A stretch of DNA of 64,000 bases from Pseudomonas putida (GTDB lineage Bacteria > Pseudomonadota > Gammaproteobacteria > Pseudomonadales > Pseudomonadaceae), in contig NZ_SMTE01000004.1 of NCBI RefSeq assembly GCF_004357765.1, forward strand, positions 62,001-126,000, read 5' to 3'. Both the position numbers and the translations under genes were made by a program. Below, piece after piece: positions 24,229-34,932 of the stretch. The notes under the pieces were generated by a model, which ran no database searches, was not told the origin of the DNA, and saw only the letters and a list, made by a program, of their open reading frames with translations. Every line of letters begins with the position of its first letter. The stretch's first letter is position 1.

Positions 24229-24234
24229 AGTATA
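24229..24234 (-). promoter_or_regulatory. Candidate -10 of the cold-shock gene
   Basis: Minus strand TATACT (five of six to consensus) about 100 bases upstream of the ATG. No clear -35 at 16-18 bases (ATGAAT/TGAATC). The 228-bp gap to plsB also contains the plsB promoter region, for which no good pair was chosen. Confidence 0.35.
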
Positions 24235-24356
24235 TGACACAGAACAAAAAAGATTCATGACTGGCAGACAAAATCGCGTATTTTGCTGAACTTCTGCGGA
24301 TACGGCAGACTAACGGGCAGCATACTCATCGAACTTTACCCCAGGGCACTCACCCC

Positions 24357-26843
24357 ATGACCCGTTCCCCCCTGCGCCGCTTGATCTTCGGCGCCCTCCG
24401 TCGCCTGTTGTACCTGTGGGTGCGCTCAGAAACCATCAACCAGTCATCCGTGACCTTGCAGCTCGACCGCAGCCGCCCGGTGTTCTATGCCCTGCCTTCG
24501 CCCTCGTTGACCGACCTCGCAGTGATCGACCGCGAATGCACCAAGGCGGGGCTGCCACGGCCGGTACTGCCCGTCAGTGTCGCCAACCAGCAGGAGCCCG
24601 CGGCGTTCTTCTACCTCACTCCCGAACCCGACTGGCTCGGCCGCCAGGACAAACGCGGCGCGCCACCGACCTTGCAACGCCTGGTCACGGCTGTGAGCCA
24701 GCACCCGGAAGAAGATGCGCAGATCATTCCGGTCAGCGTGTTCTGGGGCCAGACCCCGGCCAGTGAGTCGAGCCCTTGGAAACTGCTGTTCGCCGATAGT
24801 TGGGCCGTTACCGGTCGCTTGCGCCGGCTGCTGACCGTCCTCATCCTTGGCCGCAAGACCCGCGTGCAGTTCTCTGCCCCTATCCACGTGCGCGAACTGG
24901 TCGAACACAACAAGGGGCACGAGCGCACGGTGCGCATGGCCCAGCGCCTGATGCGCGTGCATTTTCGCAATCTCAAGACCGCCGTCATCGGCCCGGACAT
25001 CTCGCACCGGCGCCATCTGGTCAAGGGGCTGGTCCATGCGCCGCTGGTGCGCCAGGCCATCGGTGAGGAAGCGGCTCGCGAGAACATCCCGCTGGCCAAG
25101 GCCGAAGCCCAGGCACTGCGCTACGGCAACGAGATCGCCTCGGATTACACCTACACCGCCATCCGCTTTCTGGAAGTGGTCCTGAGCTGGTTCTGGAACA
25201 AGATCTACGACGGCATCAAGGTCAACCACATCGAGCAGGTACAGGGTATCGCGCCAGGTCACGAAGTGATCTACGTACCTTGCCACCGCAGCCATATCGA
25301 CTATCTGCTGCTGTCATACCTGCTGTTTCGCAACGGCCTGACACCCCCACATATCGCCGCCGGCATCAACCTCAACATGCCTGTGATCGGCGGCCTGTTG
25401 CGCCGCGGCGGCGCATTCTTCATGCGCCGGACCTTCAAGGGCAATCCGCTGTACACGGCGGTGTTCAACGAATACTTGCACACCTTGTTCACCAAGGGCT
25501 TCCCGGTGGAGTACTTCGTCGAGGGCGGGCGCTCGCGGACCGGTCGCATGCTGCAACCACGCACCGGCATGCTGGCGATCACCCTGCGCAGTTTCCTGCG
25601 CTCCTCGCGCACGCCGATCGTTTTCGTGCCGGTTTACATCGGCTACGAGCGAGTGCTCGAGGGCCGCACCTACCTGGGCGAATTACGGGGTGCCAGCAAG
25701 AAGAAGGAATCGATTCTCGACATCTTCAAGGTCATCGGTGCATTGAAGCAGCGCTTCGGCCAGGTCTACGTCAACTTCGGCGAACCGATCCGCCTGGCCG
25801 GCTTTCTCGACCAGCAGCAACCCGGATGGCGTGAGCAGGACCTCGGCCCACAATTCCGCCCAGCCTGGCTCAACGAAACCACCACCCGCCTGGGCGAAAC
25901 CGTGGCCCGTCACCTGAACGAGGCGGCAGCGGTCAACCCGGTCAACCTGGTGGCCCTGGCATTGCTGTCCAGTAGCCGCCTCGCTCTCGACGAGCGCGCC
26001 CTGGTCCGCGTACTCGACCTGTACCTGGCACTGTTGCGCCAAGTGCCGTACTCCAGCCACACCACCTTGCCCGAAGGTGACGGGCAGGCATTGATCGAAC
26101 ATGTCAGGGGCATGGACCTGCTGTCCGAGCAGAACGATGCCATGGGCCGCATCCTTTATCTGGATGAAGCCAACGCGGTACTGATGACTTATTACCGCAA
26201 CAACGTGCTGCATATCTTCGCTCTGCCAGGCCTGCTCGCCAGTTTCTTCCTCAGCAGTTCGCGGATGAGCCGGGATCTGCTCGGTCAGTATGTGCACGCG
26301 CTCTATCCCTACCTGCAGGCCGAACTGTTCCTGCGCTGGGCACCCGAGCAGCTGGACGAAGCGATCGACCAGTGGTTGGCCGTGTTGGTCGAGCAAGGCT
26401 TGCTGCGCCGCGAAGGCGACACATTCATGCGCCCGGCGCCAAGCTCACGGCAGTTCGTACTGCTGACCCTGCTGGCCCGCGCCATCACCCAGACGCTACA
26501 ACGTTTCTACATGGCGACCTCGCTGCTGCTCAACAGCGGCCAGCACACGCTCAGCGCCGAGGCGCTCGAAGACCTGTGCGTGATGATGGCGCAGCGCCTG
26601 TCGATCCTGCATGGCCTCAACGCACCGGAATTCTTCGACAAGACCTTGTTCCGTCACTTCATCCAGACTCTGCTCGAACAAGGCGTGCTGCGCCCGGATG
26701 GTAACGGTAAGCTGAGCTATCACGAGAAACTTGGCGAGCTCACCGAAGGGGTGGCCAAGCGCGTGCTTTCAGCCGAACTCCGCCTGTCGATTCGTCAAGT
26801 CGCGCTACACCATGACGAGCCTCAAGAGCCCATCGATACCTGA
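24357..26843 (+). CDS. plsB: Glycerol-3-phosphate 1-O-acyltransferase
   Basis: 828 residues, the usual length for PlsB. The four acyltransferase motifs are present: HRSHID (His310 and Asp315, the HX4D catalytic pair), [29 protein letters not shown] and [11 protein letters not shown]. It transfers an acyl chain from acyl-CoA or acyl-ACP to sn-glycerol-3-phosphate, the first step of phospholipid synthesis, at the inner membrane. Transcribed away from the cold-shock gene. Confidence 0.97.
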   Translation: MTRSPLRRLIFGALRRLLYLWVRSETINQSSVTLQLDRSRPVFYALPSPSLTDLAVIDRECTKAGLPRPVLPVSVANQQEPAAFFYLTPEPDWLGRQDKRGAPPTLQRLVTAVSQHPEEDAQIIPVSVFWGQTPASESSPWKLLFADSWAVTGRLRRLLTVLILGRKTRVQFSAPIHVRELVEHNKGHERTVRMAQRLMRVHFRNLKTAVIGPDISHRRHLVKGLVHAPLVRQAIGEEAARENIPLAKAEAQALRYGNEIASDYTYTAIRFLEVVLSWFWNKIYDGIKVNHIEQVQGIAPGHEVIYVPCHRSHIDYLLLSYLLFRNGLTPPHIAAGINLNMPVIGGLLRRGGAFFMRRTFKGNPLYTAVFNEYLHTLFTKGFPVEYFVEGGRSRTGRMLQPRTGMLAITLRSFLRSSRTPIVFVPVYIGYERVLEGRTYLGELRGASKKKESILDIFKVIGALKQRFGQVYVNFGEPIRLAGFLDQQQPGWREQDLGPQFRPAWLNETTTRLGETVARHLNEAAAVNPVNLVALALLSSSRLALDERALVRVLDLYLALLRQVPYSSHTTLPEGDGQALIEHVRGMDLLSEQNDAMGRILYLDEANAVLMTYYRNNVLHIFALPGLLASFFLSSSRMSRDLLGQYVHALYPYLQAELFLRWAPEQLDEAIDQWLAVLVEQGLLRREGDTFMRPAPSSRQFVLLTLLARAITQTLQRFYMATSLLLNSGQHTLSAEALEDLCVMMAQRLSILHGLNAPEFFDKTLFRHFIQTLLEQGVLRPDGNGKLSYHEKLGELTEGVAKRVLSAELRLSIRQVALHHDEPQEPIDT

Positions 26844-26984
26844 TCGATTTGTATCCAGCGTGGGGACAGCAGACAGAGCCCCACGTGAGCACCGCTTCCC
26901 TCTGACTCCCTGCCAGCCCCGCTCCCAGACTCCCTTCAACGCCAATACCGGCGCGATACATTCACGATGAAGGAGCGGGAGCCC

Positions 26985-27674
26985 ATGACGAACAAACACC
27001 TCATTCAATTGCAGGGATCGATCAGCCTGGCCGATCTGCCGGCATTCACGGCTCGGCCTCACCAAGTCTGCGTAACACTCAGCCGTCCCGGCGCGAAAAC
27101 ACGGGGGGACGCGCTGACCTATCAGTTGATGGCCTTCAACCAGTCACCGCTATCCTATCGGCTGCAGGTCGACGCCCGGACGTTCAAAGCCGGCGAGGCA
27201 TTGGAGTTAGCCGCCTTCGTCACCGCAGGCTACGACAAGGATGCAGAGAAAGCGCGCGTCACCTTGCCGCTGACCCTGGACCCTGGCAAACCCAACGTCG
27301 AATACAACCTGGTCATACCAGGCAGAACAACCCTTGCCAACTCGTCGCGAATCGCAGGCACCTTGACGATCCCGCCGACCGACAATCTGGCCGACCACCT
27401 GCTCAGGGTGGGTCTGTACGAAGTCGGCTACGACAACAAAAGGACCCAGCTCTACCACCGGATAGTCGAGTGCAATATTCCGTTTCCTGCGCCGCAGACG
27501 CCATTCTCGCTGGATTTCGATGAGACAGCGCTGACCTACGACGACACCAGCCATGACGTGATGATCTGGTTACTGGCACCTAACGGACGCACGGTGGCGA
27601 CCTGCTTGCTACGCCAAACCACGCCCACCGAACTGGGTCAGAACCTGCAGATAACGCTGAAAAAACGCAGATGA
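26985..27674 (+). CDS. Two-domain YbaY/YscW-like protein without signal peptide
   Basis: 229 residues from ATG at 26985 (GGGAG just upstream; an ATG at 26967 would add six residues). Two similar halves of about 110 residues are seen. The second, with LRVGLYEVGYDNKR, PFSLDFDETAL and VMIWLLAPNGRTVAT, lines up with LSVELQDVSLMDAP, PFHLTYDPAQI and YALSARIELDGKLL of the lipoprotein encoded immediately downstream. The first half shows CVTLSRPGAKTRGD, SYRLQVDARTFKAG and ELAAFVTAGYDKDAEKA. There is no signal peptide or lipobox. Function unknown; the pairing suggests a cytosolic relative of the pilotin-like YbaY family. Its codon use looks less GC-rich than neighbours. Confidence 0.65.
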   Translation: MTNKHLIQLQGSISLADLPAFTARPHQVCVTLSRPGAKTRGDALTYQLMAFNQSPLSYRLQVDARTFKAGEALELAAFVTAGYDKDAEKARVTLPLTLDPGKPNVEYNLVIPGRTTLANSSRIAGTLTIPPTDNLADHLLRVGLYEVGYDNKRTQLYHRIVECNIPFPAPQTPFSLDFDETALTYDDTSHDVMIWLLAPNGRTVATCLLRQTTPTELGQNLQITLKKRR

Positions 27675-27735
27675 GTCTTTGCAGCGGGATGCCCGCTCCA
27701 TCGCCCTGCAGGATGGAAATCCGTTAAAGTGACGC

Positions 27736-27756
27736 GGGCCGGCCGATAACCGGCCC
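27736..27756 (+). promoter_or_regulatory. GGGCCGG/CCGGCCC hairpin before the YbaY-like lipoprotein
   Basis: A 7-bp stem (27736-27742 with 27750-27756) ends 19 bases before the ATG at 27775. It may end the upstream transcript or sit in the leader; nothing in the sequence decides this. Confidence 0.35.
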
Positions 27757-27774
27757 AAGTCGTTGGGAGATTCC

Positions 27775-28173
27775 ATGAAAAAGCTCATCATGCTGTGCTG
27801 CGCATCCCTGCTAGCAGCTTGCTCCAGCACCCCCACCTCGAAACCAGTCAGCCTTGACGGTGAAGTCTACTACTTGCAACGCATCGCCTTGCCGCCTGCC
27901 GCCACCCTCAGTGTGGAGTTGCAGGACGTCTCGCTCATGGACGCCCCAGCCGTGACCCTGGCTCGCCAGGCCGGCCCGGTCAAAGGCAACGTGCCGCTGC
28001 CGTTCCACCTCACCTATGACCCGGCCCAGATCAAGCCTGGCCACCGCTACGCGCTGAGCGCGCGCATCGAACTGGACGGCAAGCTGCTGTTCATCAACAC
28101 CGAACACCACGGCGTGCTGCTCGACGGCAGCGACCCGCAACCGGTACGGGTCAAGGTCGACCCGGCTCGCTGA
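27775..28173 (+). CDS. YbaY-family lipoprotein
   Basis: 132 residues from ATG at 27775 with GGGAG upstream. A type II signal peptide with lipobox LLAAC (Cys16) predicts lipid anchoring. The body VYYLQRIALPPAATLSVELQDVS, written here in parts as YYLQRIALPPAATL and SVELQDVSLMDAP, matches E. coli YbaY, a member of the YscW (type III secretion lipoprotein chaperone) family. Function of YbaY is not established. It follows a two-domain relative without signal peptide and precedes a DUF4197 exported protein, possibly one transcript. Confidence 0.88.
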   Translation: MKKLIMLCCASLLAACSSTPTSKPVSLDGEVYYLQRIALPPAATLSVELQDVSLMDAPAVTLARQAGPVKGNVPLPFHLTYDPAQIKPGHRYALSARIELDGKLLFINTEHHGVLLDGSDPQPVRVKVDPAR

Positions 28174-28206
28174 ACTCCGTACCCATTCGTCGATAAGGAA
28201 ATACAC

Positions 28207-28893
28207 ATGATTCGCTCCACCCTGCGCTTCACCTCCCTATGCGCTGGCCTGATGCTCTCGGCAAGCGCCATGGCCCTGTCGCTGGGCGACCTGTCGCAGA
28301 CCGATGCCAGCGCCGGCGTCAAGGATGCCCTGACTCAGGGCGCGCAGCTTGCCGTCAAGCAACTGAGCGCACCCGGCGGCTTCAACGACAACCCGGATGT
28401 GCGCATCGAGCTGCCCGGCAAACTTGGCAAGGCGGCCAAGGCCATGAAGATGTTCGGCCAGGGCGATAAAGTCGAAGCCCTGGAAAACAGCATGAACGCC
28501 GCCGCCGAGGCCGCCGTGCCACAGGCCCAGGCGATCCTCGTCGATGCGGTGAAGAAAATGAGCGTAGCCGACGCCAAGGGCATCCTCAGCGGCGGTGACG
28601 ACTCGGCCACCCAGTACCTGAACAAGAGCAGCCGCGAACAGATCCGCGCCAAGTTCCTGCCCATCGTCAAGCAAGCCACCGACAAGGTCGGAGTGGCCCA
28701 GCAGTACAATGCATTCGCCGGTCAGGCCAAGAGCCTGGGCCTGATCAAGGACGACGCCAACATCGAGAACTATGTGACCGAAAAGGCCCTGGATGGCCTG
28801 TTCGAGAGGATCGCCAAAGAAGAACAGAGCATTCGCCAGAACCCGGCACAAGCGGCCACCAGCCTGGCCAAGAAGGTCTTCAGCGCGCTCTGA
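28207..28893 (+). CDS. DUF4197 exported protein
   Basis: 228 residues with a signal peptide cleaved after ASAMA. The body is helical and matches the DUF4197 pattern: SLGDLSQTDASAGVKDALTQ, IELPGKLGKAAKAM and the late KSLGLIKDDANIENYVTEKALDG region (quoted in parts). The family is periplasmic and of unknown function. Starts 33 bases after the YbaY-like lipoprotein. Confidence 0.88.
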   Translation: MIRSTLRFTSLCAGLMLSASAMALSLGDLSQTDASAGVKDALTQGAQLAVKQLSAPGGFNDNPDVRIELPGKLGKAAKAMKMFGQGDKVEALENSMNAAAEAAVPQAQAILVDAVKKMSVADAKGILSGGDDSATQYLNKSSREQIRAKFLPIVKQATDKVGVAQQYNAFAGQAKSLGLIKDDANIENYVTEKALDGLFERIAKEEQSIRQNPAQAATSLAKKVFSAL

Positions 28894-28900
28894 AGCGCAT

Positions 28901-28961
28901 AGCTGCAAGCTGCAAGAAAAGCGGTACTTGCGTGCCCCCACACTTCTTGTGGCTTGCAGCT
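28901..28961. terminator. AGCTGCAAGC inverted repeat between DUF4197 and RND genes
   Basis: AGCTGCAAGC (28901-28910) pairs with GCTTGCAGCT (28952-28961), and CAAGAA (28913-28918) with TTCTTG (28944-28949). It lies at the ends of two convergent genes and touches the RND stop codon, so it is a likely bidirectional terminator. The arms are the same core unit as the tandem repeat at 3617-3717. Confidence 0.7.
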
Positions 28962-31900
28962 TATAGCTTGTCGCCTTTCCTCACCCTGAACCAGGCCGCA
29001 TACAACGCCGGCAGGAACAGCAGCGTCAAGGCCGTGGCCACGATCAGCCCACCCATGATCGCCACCGCCATCGGTCCGTAGAACACACTGCGCGACAACG
29101 GAATCATCGCCAGCACCGCCGCCAGCGCGGTCAGCACGATGGGTCGGAAGCGCCGCACGGTGGCCTCGATGATCGCCTGCCAGCGGTCCAGCCCGGCGGC
29201 GATATCCTGCTCGATCTGATCGACCAGGATCACCGAGTTACGCATGATCATCCCCGCCAGGGCGATGGTCCCGAGCATGGCGACGAAGCCGAAAGGCTGG
29301 CGGAACACCAACAGGAAAAGGGTCACGCCGATCAGCCCCAGGGGCGCGGTGAGGAACACCATCACCGTGCGCGAGAAACTGCGCAACTGGACCATCAACA
29401 AACTCAGCACCACCACCACGAACAGCGGCATGCCGGCGTTCACCGACTTCTGCCCGCGGGCGGCATCCTCCACGGTGCCACCCACTTCGAGCAGGTAGCC
29501 GTCGGGCAGCTTGGCCTCGATCGCGGCCAGGGTCGGTTCGATCTGGCGCACCAAGGTGGCGGGCTGCTCCTGGTCGTAGATATCGGCACGCACAGTCACC
29601 GTCGGCAAGCGGTTGCGGTGCCAGATGATGCCCTCCTCGAAGCCATATTCCAGGGTCGCCACCTGCGACAGGGCCACGCTCTGACCGTTGTCGGTGGGCA
29701 ATGCCAGGCTACCGAGGTTGCCCAGCTCGCTGCGTTCGCGCGGGGTGCCACGCAACAGGATCTCGATCAATTCGTTGTCTTCACGGTACTGGCTGACCGA
29801 GGTACCGGTCAGCGAGCTCTGCAGAAAACTCGACAAGTGCGCCGTACTTACGCCCAGCGCCCGCGCACGATCCTGATCGATGTTCAGGTATACCGCCTTG
29901 CTCGGCTCTTCCCAGTCCAGGTGCACGTTGACCACATGCGGGTTCTCGCGCACCTTGGCCGCCACTTCACGGGCCAAGGCCCGTACTTGCTCGATGTGCT
30001 CGCCCGTCACCCGGAACTGCACCGGATAGCCCACGGGAGGACCGTTTTCAAGGCGCGTGACCCGACCGCGCAGGTCGGGAAACTGCTGGTCCAGCGTAGC
30101 GATCAGCCAACTGCGAAGGTGTTCGCGGTCGTCGAGCGATTTGGCCAGCACCACGAACTGGGCGAAGCTCGCCGCAGGCAATTGTTGGTCCAGCGGCAGA
30201 TAGAAACGCGGCGAGCCGGTGCCGACATAGGCCACGTAGTTGTCGATCCCATCCTGCTGCTTGAGCAGAGCCTCCAGTTGCTTGACCCGCTCGGTCGTAT
30301 TGGCCAGCGAAGCGCCTTCGGCCAGCTTGAGATCGACCATCAGTTCCGGACGGCCAGAGGCGGGGAAAAACTGCTGCGGTACGAAACGGAACAACAGGAT
30401 GCTGCCGACGAACGCGGCAATGGTCAGCACGATCACCGTCTTGCGCCGTCGTACGCACCACTCCACCAGACGCCGGACCCGTTGATAGAACGGTGTGTCA
30501 TAGGGGTCCGGGGCGTGCCCGTCCTTGCCGTGCCTGGCAGCATGCATCTTGGCCAGGTCCGGCAACAGCCGCTCGCCCAGATAGGGCACGAACAGCACCG
30601 CAGCCACCCAGGACGTTAGCAAGGCAATGGTCACCACCTGGAAGATCGAGCGCGTGTACTCACCGGTACTGGACGCTGCGGTGGCGATGGGCAGGAAACC
30701 CGCCGCAGTGATCAGCGTGCCCGTCAGCATCGGGAACGCGGTACTGGTCCAGGCGTAGCTGGCCGCCTTGAGACGGTCGAAGCCCTGTTCCATCTTGATT
30801 GCCATCATTTCCACGGCGATGATCGCATCGTCCACCAGCAGGCCCAGCGCCAACACCAGTGCGCCGAGGGAAATCTTGTGCAGGCCGATGCCGAAGTAAT
30901 GCATCGCCGCGAAAGTCATGGCCAGCACCAGCGGAATGGCCAGAGCCACCACCAGGCCGGTGCGCAGCCCGAGCGAGAAGAAGCTCACCAGCAACACGAT
31001 GACCAGTGCTTCGGCCAGCACCTGGACGAACTCACCGACTCCTGCCTTGACCGCCGCCGGCTGGTCCGAGACCTTGCGCAGCTCCATGCCCGCCGGCAGA
31101 TTGCGCGCCAGCCGTTCGAATTCGGCTTCCAGGGCCTTCCCCAGGACCAGGATGTCGCCACCGTCCTTCATCGCCACGGCCAGGCCGATGGCATCTTCGC
31201 CCATGAAGCGCATGCGCGGCGCAGGTGGATCGTTGAAGCCTCGGTGCACCTCGGCGACATCGCCTATGCGCAGGGTGCGATCACCGACCCGAATGGGAAA
31301 CTGGCGGATCTGCTCGACGCTGTCGAAGCGCCCGCTGACCCTTAGCTGCAAACGCTCGCTGGGGGTTTCGAAAAAGCCTGCGGTACTGACTGCGTTCTGC
31401 TCGCGCAGCGCCTGCTGCACCGCTTCCAATGGCACGCCAAGGGTCGCCAGCTTGAGGTTGGAGAGTTCGATCCAGACTTTTTCATCCTGCAGGCCGATCA
31501 GTTCGACCTTGCCCACATCCTTGACCCGCTGCAGTTGGATCTGGATCCGGTCGGCATAGTCCTTGAGCACCGCATAGTCGAAACCTTGGCCGGTCAGCGC
31601 ATAGATATTGCCGAAGGTGGTGCCGAACTCATCGTTGAAGAATGGGCCCTGGACCTCTGGCGGCAAGGTGTGACGAATGTCCGAGACCTTCTTGCGGATC
31701 TGATACCACAGCTCGGGGATATCCTTGGACGGCATCGAGTCGCGGGCCATGAAGGTCACCTGGGACTCGCCCGGACGCGAAAAAGAGACGATCCGCTCGT
31801 ACTCGCCGGTTTCCATCAGCTTCTTCTCGATACGCTCGGTGACCTGGCGCGACACCTCCTCGGCCGTGGCGCCCGGCCACAAGGTCTGGATGACCATGGC

Positions 31901-32035
31901 CTTGAAGGTGAACGGCGGATCTTCGCTTTGACCGAGCTTGGTGTAGGACATCGTCCCCACCGCAGCTAGCAGGATCATCAGGAACAAAACGATCTGGCGA
32001 TTGCGCAACGCCCAGGCAGAAAGGTTGAAACCCAT
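28961..32035 (-). CDS. RND multidrug efflux transporter, inner-membrane pump
   Basis: 1024 residues, AcrB-like (HAE) with 12 membrane helices: one near 14-32, a cluster at about 335-550, and a second cluster at about 860-1010, with two large periplasmic loops. The proton-relay pair Asp402-Asp403 (LGLLVDDAIIAVE) is intact in TM4. The sequence is of the shorter TriC/VmeK type rather than MexB. Four bases... the gene follows the adaptor gene with a six-base gap and forms an operon with it. No outer-membrane channel gene is present, so it probably borrows one such as an OprM/TtgC homologue. Confidence 0.93.
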   Translation of the reverse strand: MGFNLSAWALRNRQIVLFLMILLAAVGTMSYTKLGQSEDPPFTFKAMVIQTLWPGATAEEVSRQVTERIEKKLMETGEYERIVSFSRPGESQVTFMARDSMPSKDIPELWYQIRKKVSDIRHTLPPEVQGPFFNDEFGTTFGNIYALTGQGFDYAVLKDYADRIQIQLQRVKDVGKVELIGLQDEKVWIELSNLKLATLGVPLEAVQQALREQNAVSTAGFFETPSERLQLRVSGRFDSVEQIRQFPIRVGDRTLRIGDVAEVHRGFNDPPAPRMRFMGEDAIGLAVAMKDGGDILVLGKALEAEFERLARNLPAGMELRKVSDQPAAVKAGVGEFVQVLAEALVIVLLVSFFSLGLRTGLVVALAIPLVLAMTFAAMHYFGIGLHKISLGALVLALGLLVDDAIIAVEMMAIKMEQGFDRLKAASYAWTSTAFPMLTGTLITAAGFLPIATAASSTGEYTRSIFQVVTIALLTSWVAAVLFVPYLGERLLPDLAKMHAARHGKDGHAPDPYDTPFYQRVRRLVEWCVRRRKTVIVLTIAAFVGSILLFRFVPQQFFPASGRPELMVDLKLAEGASLANTTERVKQLEALLKQQDGIDNYVAYVGTGSPRFYLPLDQQLPAASFAQFVVLAKSLDDREHLRSWLIATLDQQFPDLRGRVTRLENGPPVGYPVQFRVTGEHIEQVRALAREVAAKVRENPHVVNVHLDWEEPSKAVYLNIDQDRARALGVSTAHLSSFLQSSLTGTSVSQYREDNELIEILLRGTPRERSELGNLGSLALPTDNGQSVALSQVATLEYGFEEGIIWHRNRLPTVTVRADIYDQEQPATLVRQIEPTLAAIEAKLPDGYLLEVGGTVEDAARGQKSVNAGMPLFVVVVLSLLMVQLRSFSRTVMVFLTAPLGLIGVTLFLLVFRQPFGFVAMLGTIALAGMIMRNSVILVDQIEQDIAAGLDRWQAIIEATVRRFRPIVLTALAAVLAMIPLSRSVFYGPMAVAIMGGLIVATALTLLFLPALYAAWFRVRKGDKL

Positions 32036-32041
32036 CGGGAC

Positions 32042-33142
32042 TTACTCCTTGGCCGTCAGGTTGACTACCCGGTTGCTGCGGTCGACGGGCCGTACCGTCT
32101 GCCCTTCACGCAACACGTGGCCGCCGGCGGCGACGATCCAGTCGTCGGCGCTGAGCCCCTCGAGCACCGGCACACGCTCGCTGCCATAAGGACCCAGACG
32201 CACCGGTGCCCGCTCCAGACGGTGCTCGGGGTTGACCCGCCAAACGTAGGCCTGACCATTTTCCGAGCTGACCGCCGACAACGGCACCGCCAAGGGCACC
32301 CGGCCTTCATGACTGATGTACACCCGGGCGCTCTGCCCCAGTTCGGCCGGCACGGTGGCCGAAGTGAACGCGATGCGCGCGGCGAAGGTTCGCGAACGAG
32401 GGTCGGCGGCAGGCGACAGTTCCCGGATGCGCCCTTCGAAACGCTGGCCAGGGTGCGACCAGAGTTCGACGCTCACCGCCTGGCCAACGGCGAACCGAGC
32501 GAACTGCTGTTCGGGGAAGCTGATGGCCACTTCACGCTCGCCATCGGCGGCCAGCGTGAAAACCGTCTGCCCTGCGGCGACCACCTGCCCGACCTCGACC
32601 TCGCGTTTGGCGATCACCCCTGCCTGGGGCGCTCGCAGCACGGCATAGGCGGCCTGGTTGCCGGCAACGTCGAACTCGGCCTTGGCCTGTTTCACACGGG
32701 CCAGACCGGCGCGGTAGAGGTTCTCGGCATTGTCGTACTGGGAGTGGCTGACCATCTGCCGGTCCAGCAGTTTGCGGTACCGGTCGCGTTCGGCACGCAC
32801 CAGCGACAGGTTAGCCTCGGCGGCCGCAAGTTGAGCGCGGTTGGCCTCCAGTTGCAGGCGCACATCCTGTGGGTCGAGCTCGGCCAACGGCTGCTCGGCC
32901 TTGACCCGTTGCCCCGCCTCGACCAGTCGCCGGCTGACCTTGCCCGCAATGCGGAAGGCCAGGTCCGGTTCGAAGCGCGCGTGCACCTCGCCGGGGTAGC
33001 TGTCGGCCCCGGCTTCGAGCGGCTGTGGCTGAACCACCAACGCCGGACGAGGGCTAGCGGGCGGTGTCGCCTCCTGGCCGCAAGCGACCAGCAGCAGGGC
33101 GGCAAGCACCGGCACAGTTAAAGACAAGGCAGGGCGCAACAT
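32042..33142 (-). CDS. RND efflux periplasmic adaptor lipoprotein
   Basis: 366 residues with lipobox LLLVACG (Cys21). Membrane-fusion-protein layout: barrel-sandwich half motif GKVSRRLVEAGQRVKAEQPL, an alpha-hairpin (about 90-170: NRAQLAAAEANLSLVRAERD), the second lipoyl half VLRAPQAGVIAKREVEVGQV and a beta-barrel/membrane-proximal region. It links the RND pump with an outer-membrane channel. Its promoter overlaps the palindrome at 33178-33193, the likely operator of the divergent TetR regulator. Confidence 0.92.
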   Translation of the reverse strand: MLRPALSLTVPVLAALLLVACGQEATPPASPRPALVVQPQPLEAGADSYPGEVHARFEPDLAFRIAGKVSRRLVEAGQRVKAEQPLAELDPQDVRLQLEANRAQLAAAEANLSLVRAERDRYRKLLDRQMVSHSQYDNAENLYRAGLARVKQAKAEFDVAGNQAAYAVLRAPQAGVIAKREVEVGQVVAAGQTVFTLAADGEREVAISFPEQQFARFAVGQAVSVELWSHPGQRFEGRIRELSPAADPRSRTFAARIAFTSATVPAELGQSARVYISHEGRVPLAVPLSAVSSENGQAYVWRVNPEHRLERAPVRLGPYGSERVPVLEGLSADDWIVAAGGHVLREGQTVRPVDRSNRVVNLTAKE

Positions 33143-33177
33143 GATGAGTCCTTTCGCGAGGAGCGATGTCGAGTTTT

Positions 33178-33193
33178 TATACTGGTGAGTATA
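33178..33193. promoter_or_regulatory. Palindromic operator/promoter of the RND operon
   Basis: Perfect inverted repeat TATACT-GGTG-AGTATA, 36 bases upstream of the adaptor ATG. The arm nearest the TetR gene is itself a TATACT -10 candidate on the minus strand, so a repressor bound here would block the promoter. The TetR-family gene starts 131 bases away on the other strand. Confidence 0.65.
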
Positions 33194-33323
33194 CTAAATC
33201 AGGCAAGCGAAGCCGGGAAGCCGGCACGGTCAAGAAAAACCACATTAAGCTGGAGTATCTCTTGCAGCCCAAACGCACCTGAGCGGCTAAGATAGACGTC
33301 CATTCATCCATACGCGGATTCCA

Positions 33324-33953
33324 ATGCCCAACGACGCACCCAACGGGCCAGGTCGCCCCAAGGACCTGGCCAAGCGCGAGTCCATCCTCGAGGCGGCCAA
33401 GTCGCTGTTCCTCAGTCTCGGCTATGCCAACACCAGCATGGATGCGGTCGCTGCGGCGGCAGGTGTTTCGAAGCTCACCGTGTACAGCCACTTCACCGAC
33501 AAGCAGACCCTGTTCTGCTCGGCGGTCATGGCCACCTGCCAGATCCAACTGCCCGATCTGCTGTTCGAGTACCCCGAAGGTGTGCCGGTGGAGGAAGTAC
33601 TGCTGAACATCGCCCGTGGTTTCCAGGCGTTGATCAGCAGCGACGAGGCGGTGAAGCTGAGCCGCTTGATCATGGCCCAGGGTAGCCAGGACCCAAGCTT
33701 CGGTGAGTATTTCTACGAAGCCGGGCCCAAGCGCGTGCTGGCTGGAATGGAGGCGTTGCTGCGGGATATCGATGCGCGGGGGCTGCTACGGATCGCAAAT
33801 CCACTGCATGCGGCAGAGCACTTCTTCTGCCTGGTCAAGGGCGCGCCGGATTATCGTTTGCTGCTGGGCTGTGCGGGACCGCTCGAAGGGGAAGAGGCCG
33901 AGGCGCATGTGCGCGAGGTGGTCGGGGTGTTTATGCGGGCTTTCCGGCCCTGA
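33324..33953 (+). CDS. TetR-family repressor, divergent from the RND operon
   Basis: 209 residues. N-terminal helix-turn-helix at about 30-65 (LGYANTSMDAVAAAAGVSKL and TVYSHFTDKQTLF), followed by an all-helical ligand domain resembling the TetR_C AefR-like type. Its divergence from the pump genes and the palindrome between them make it the likely local regulator of efflux. Inducer cannot be inferred. Confidence 0.9.
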   Translation: MPNDAPNGPGRPKDLAKRESILEAAKSLFLSLGYANTSMDAVAAAAGVSKLTVYSHFTDKQTLFCSAVMATCQIQLPDLLFEYPEGVPVEEVLLNIARGFQALISSDEAVKLSRLIMAQGSQDPSFGEYFYEAGPKRVLAGMEALLRDIDARGLLRIANPLHAAEHFFCLVKGAPDYRLLLGCAGPLEGEEAEAHVREVVGVFMRAFRP

Positions 33954-34001
33954 GAATTTGACAGGGGCTGGGTGATCTCCCATAGGAATTTCACACCCCC
34001 C

Positions 34002-34027
34002 TGTGGAAGCGTGCCCGCGAAGAGGCC
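34002..34027. repeat. Degraded REP element between TetR and rsmJ
   Basis: TGTGGAAGCGTGCCCGCGAA GAGGCC resembles the P. putida REP consensus with several changes and lies between convergent genes. A similar degraded copy (GGGCCCGCGAAGAGGCCAGC) is at 48814-48836. Confidence 0.5.
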
Positions 34028-34044
34028 GGCACAGCTCTACCTGA

Positions 34045-34866
<822 letters not shown>

Positions 34867-34932
34867 TCACCGGCCACGGCCGATACAGGCAATATCCCGC
34901 TATTCTGCCAGAGCACAGCGCGCACGACTGCC

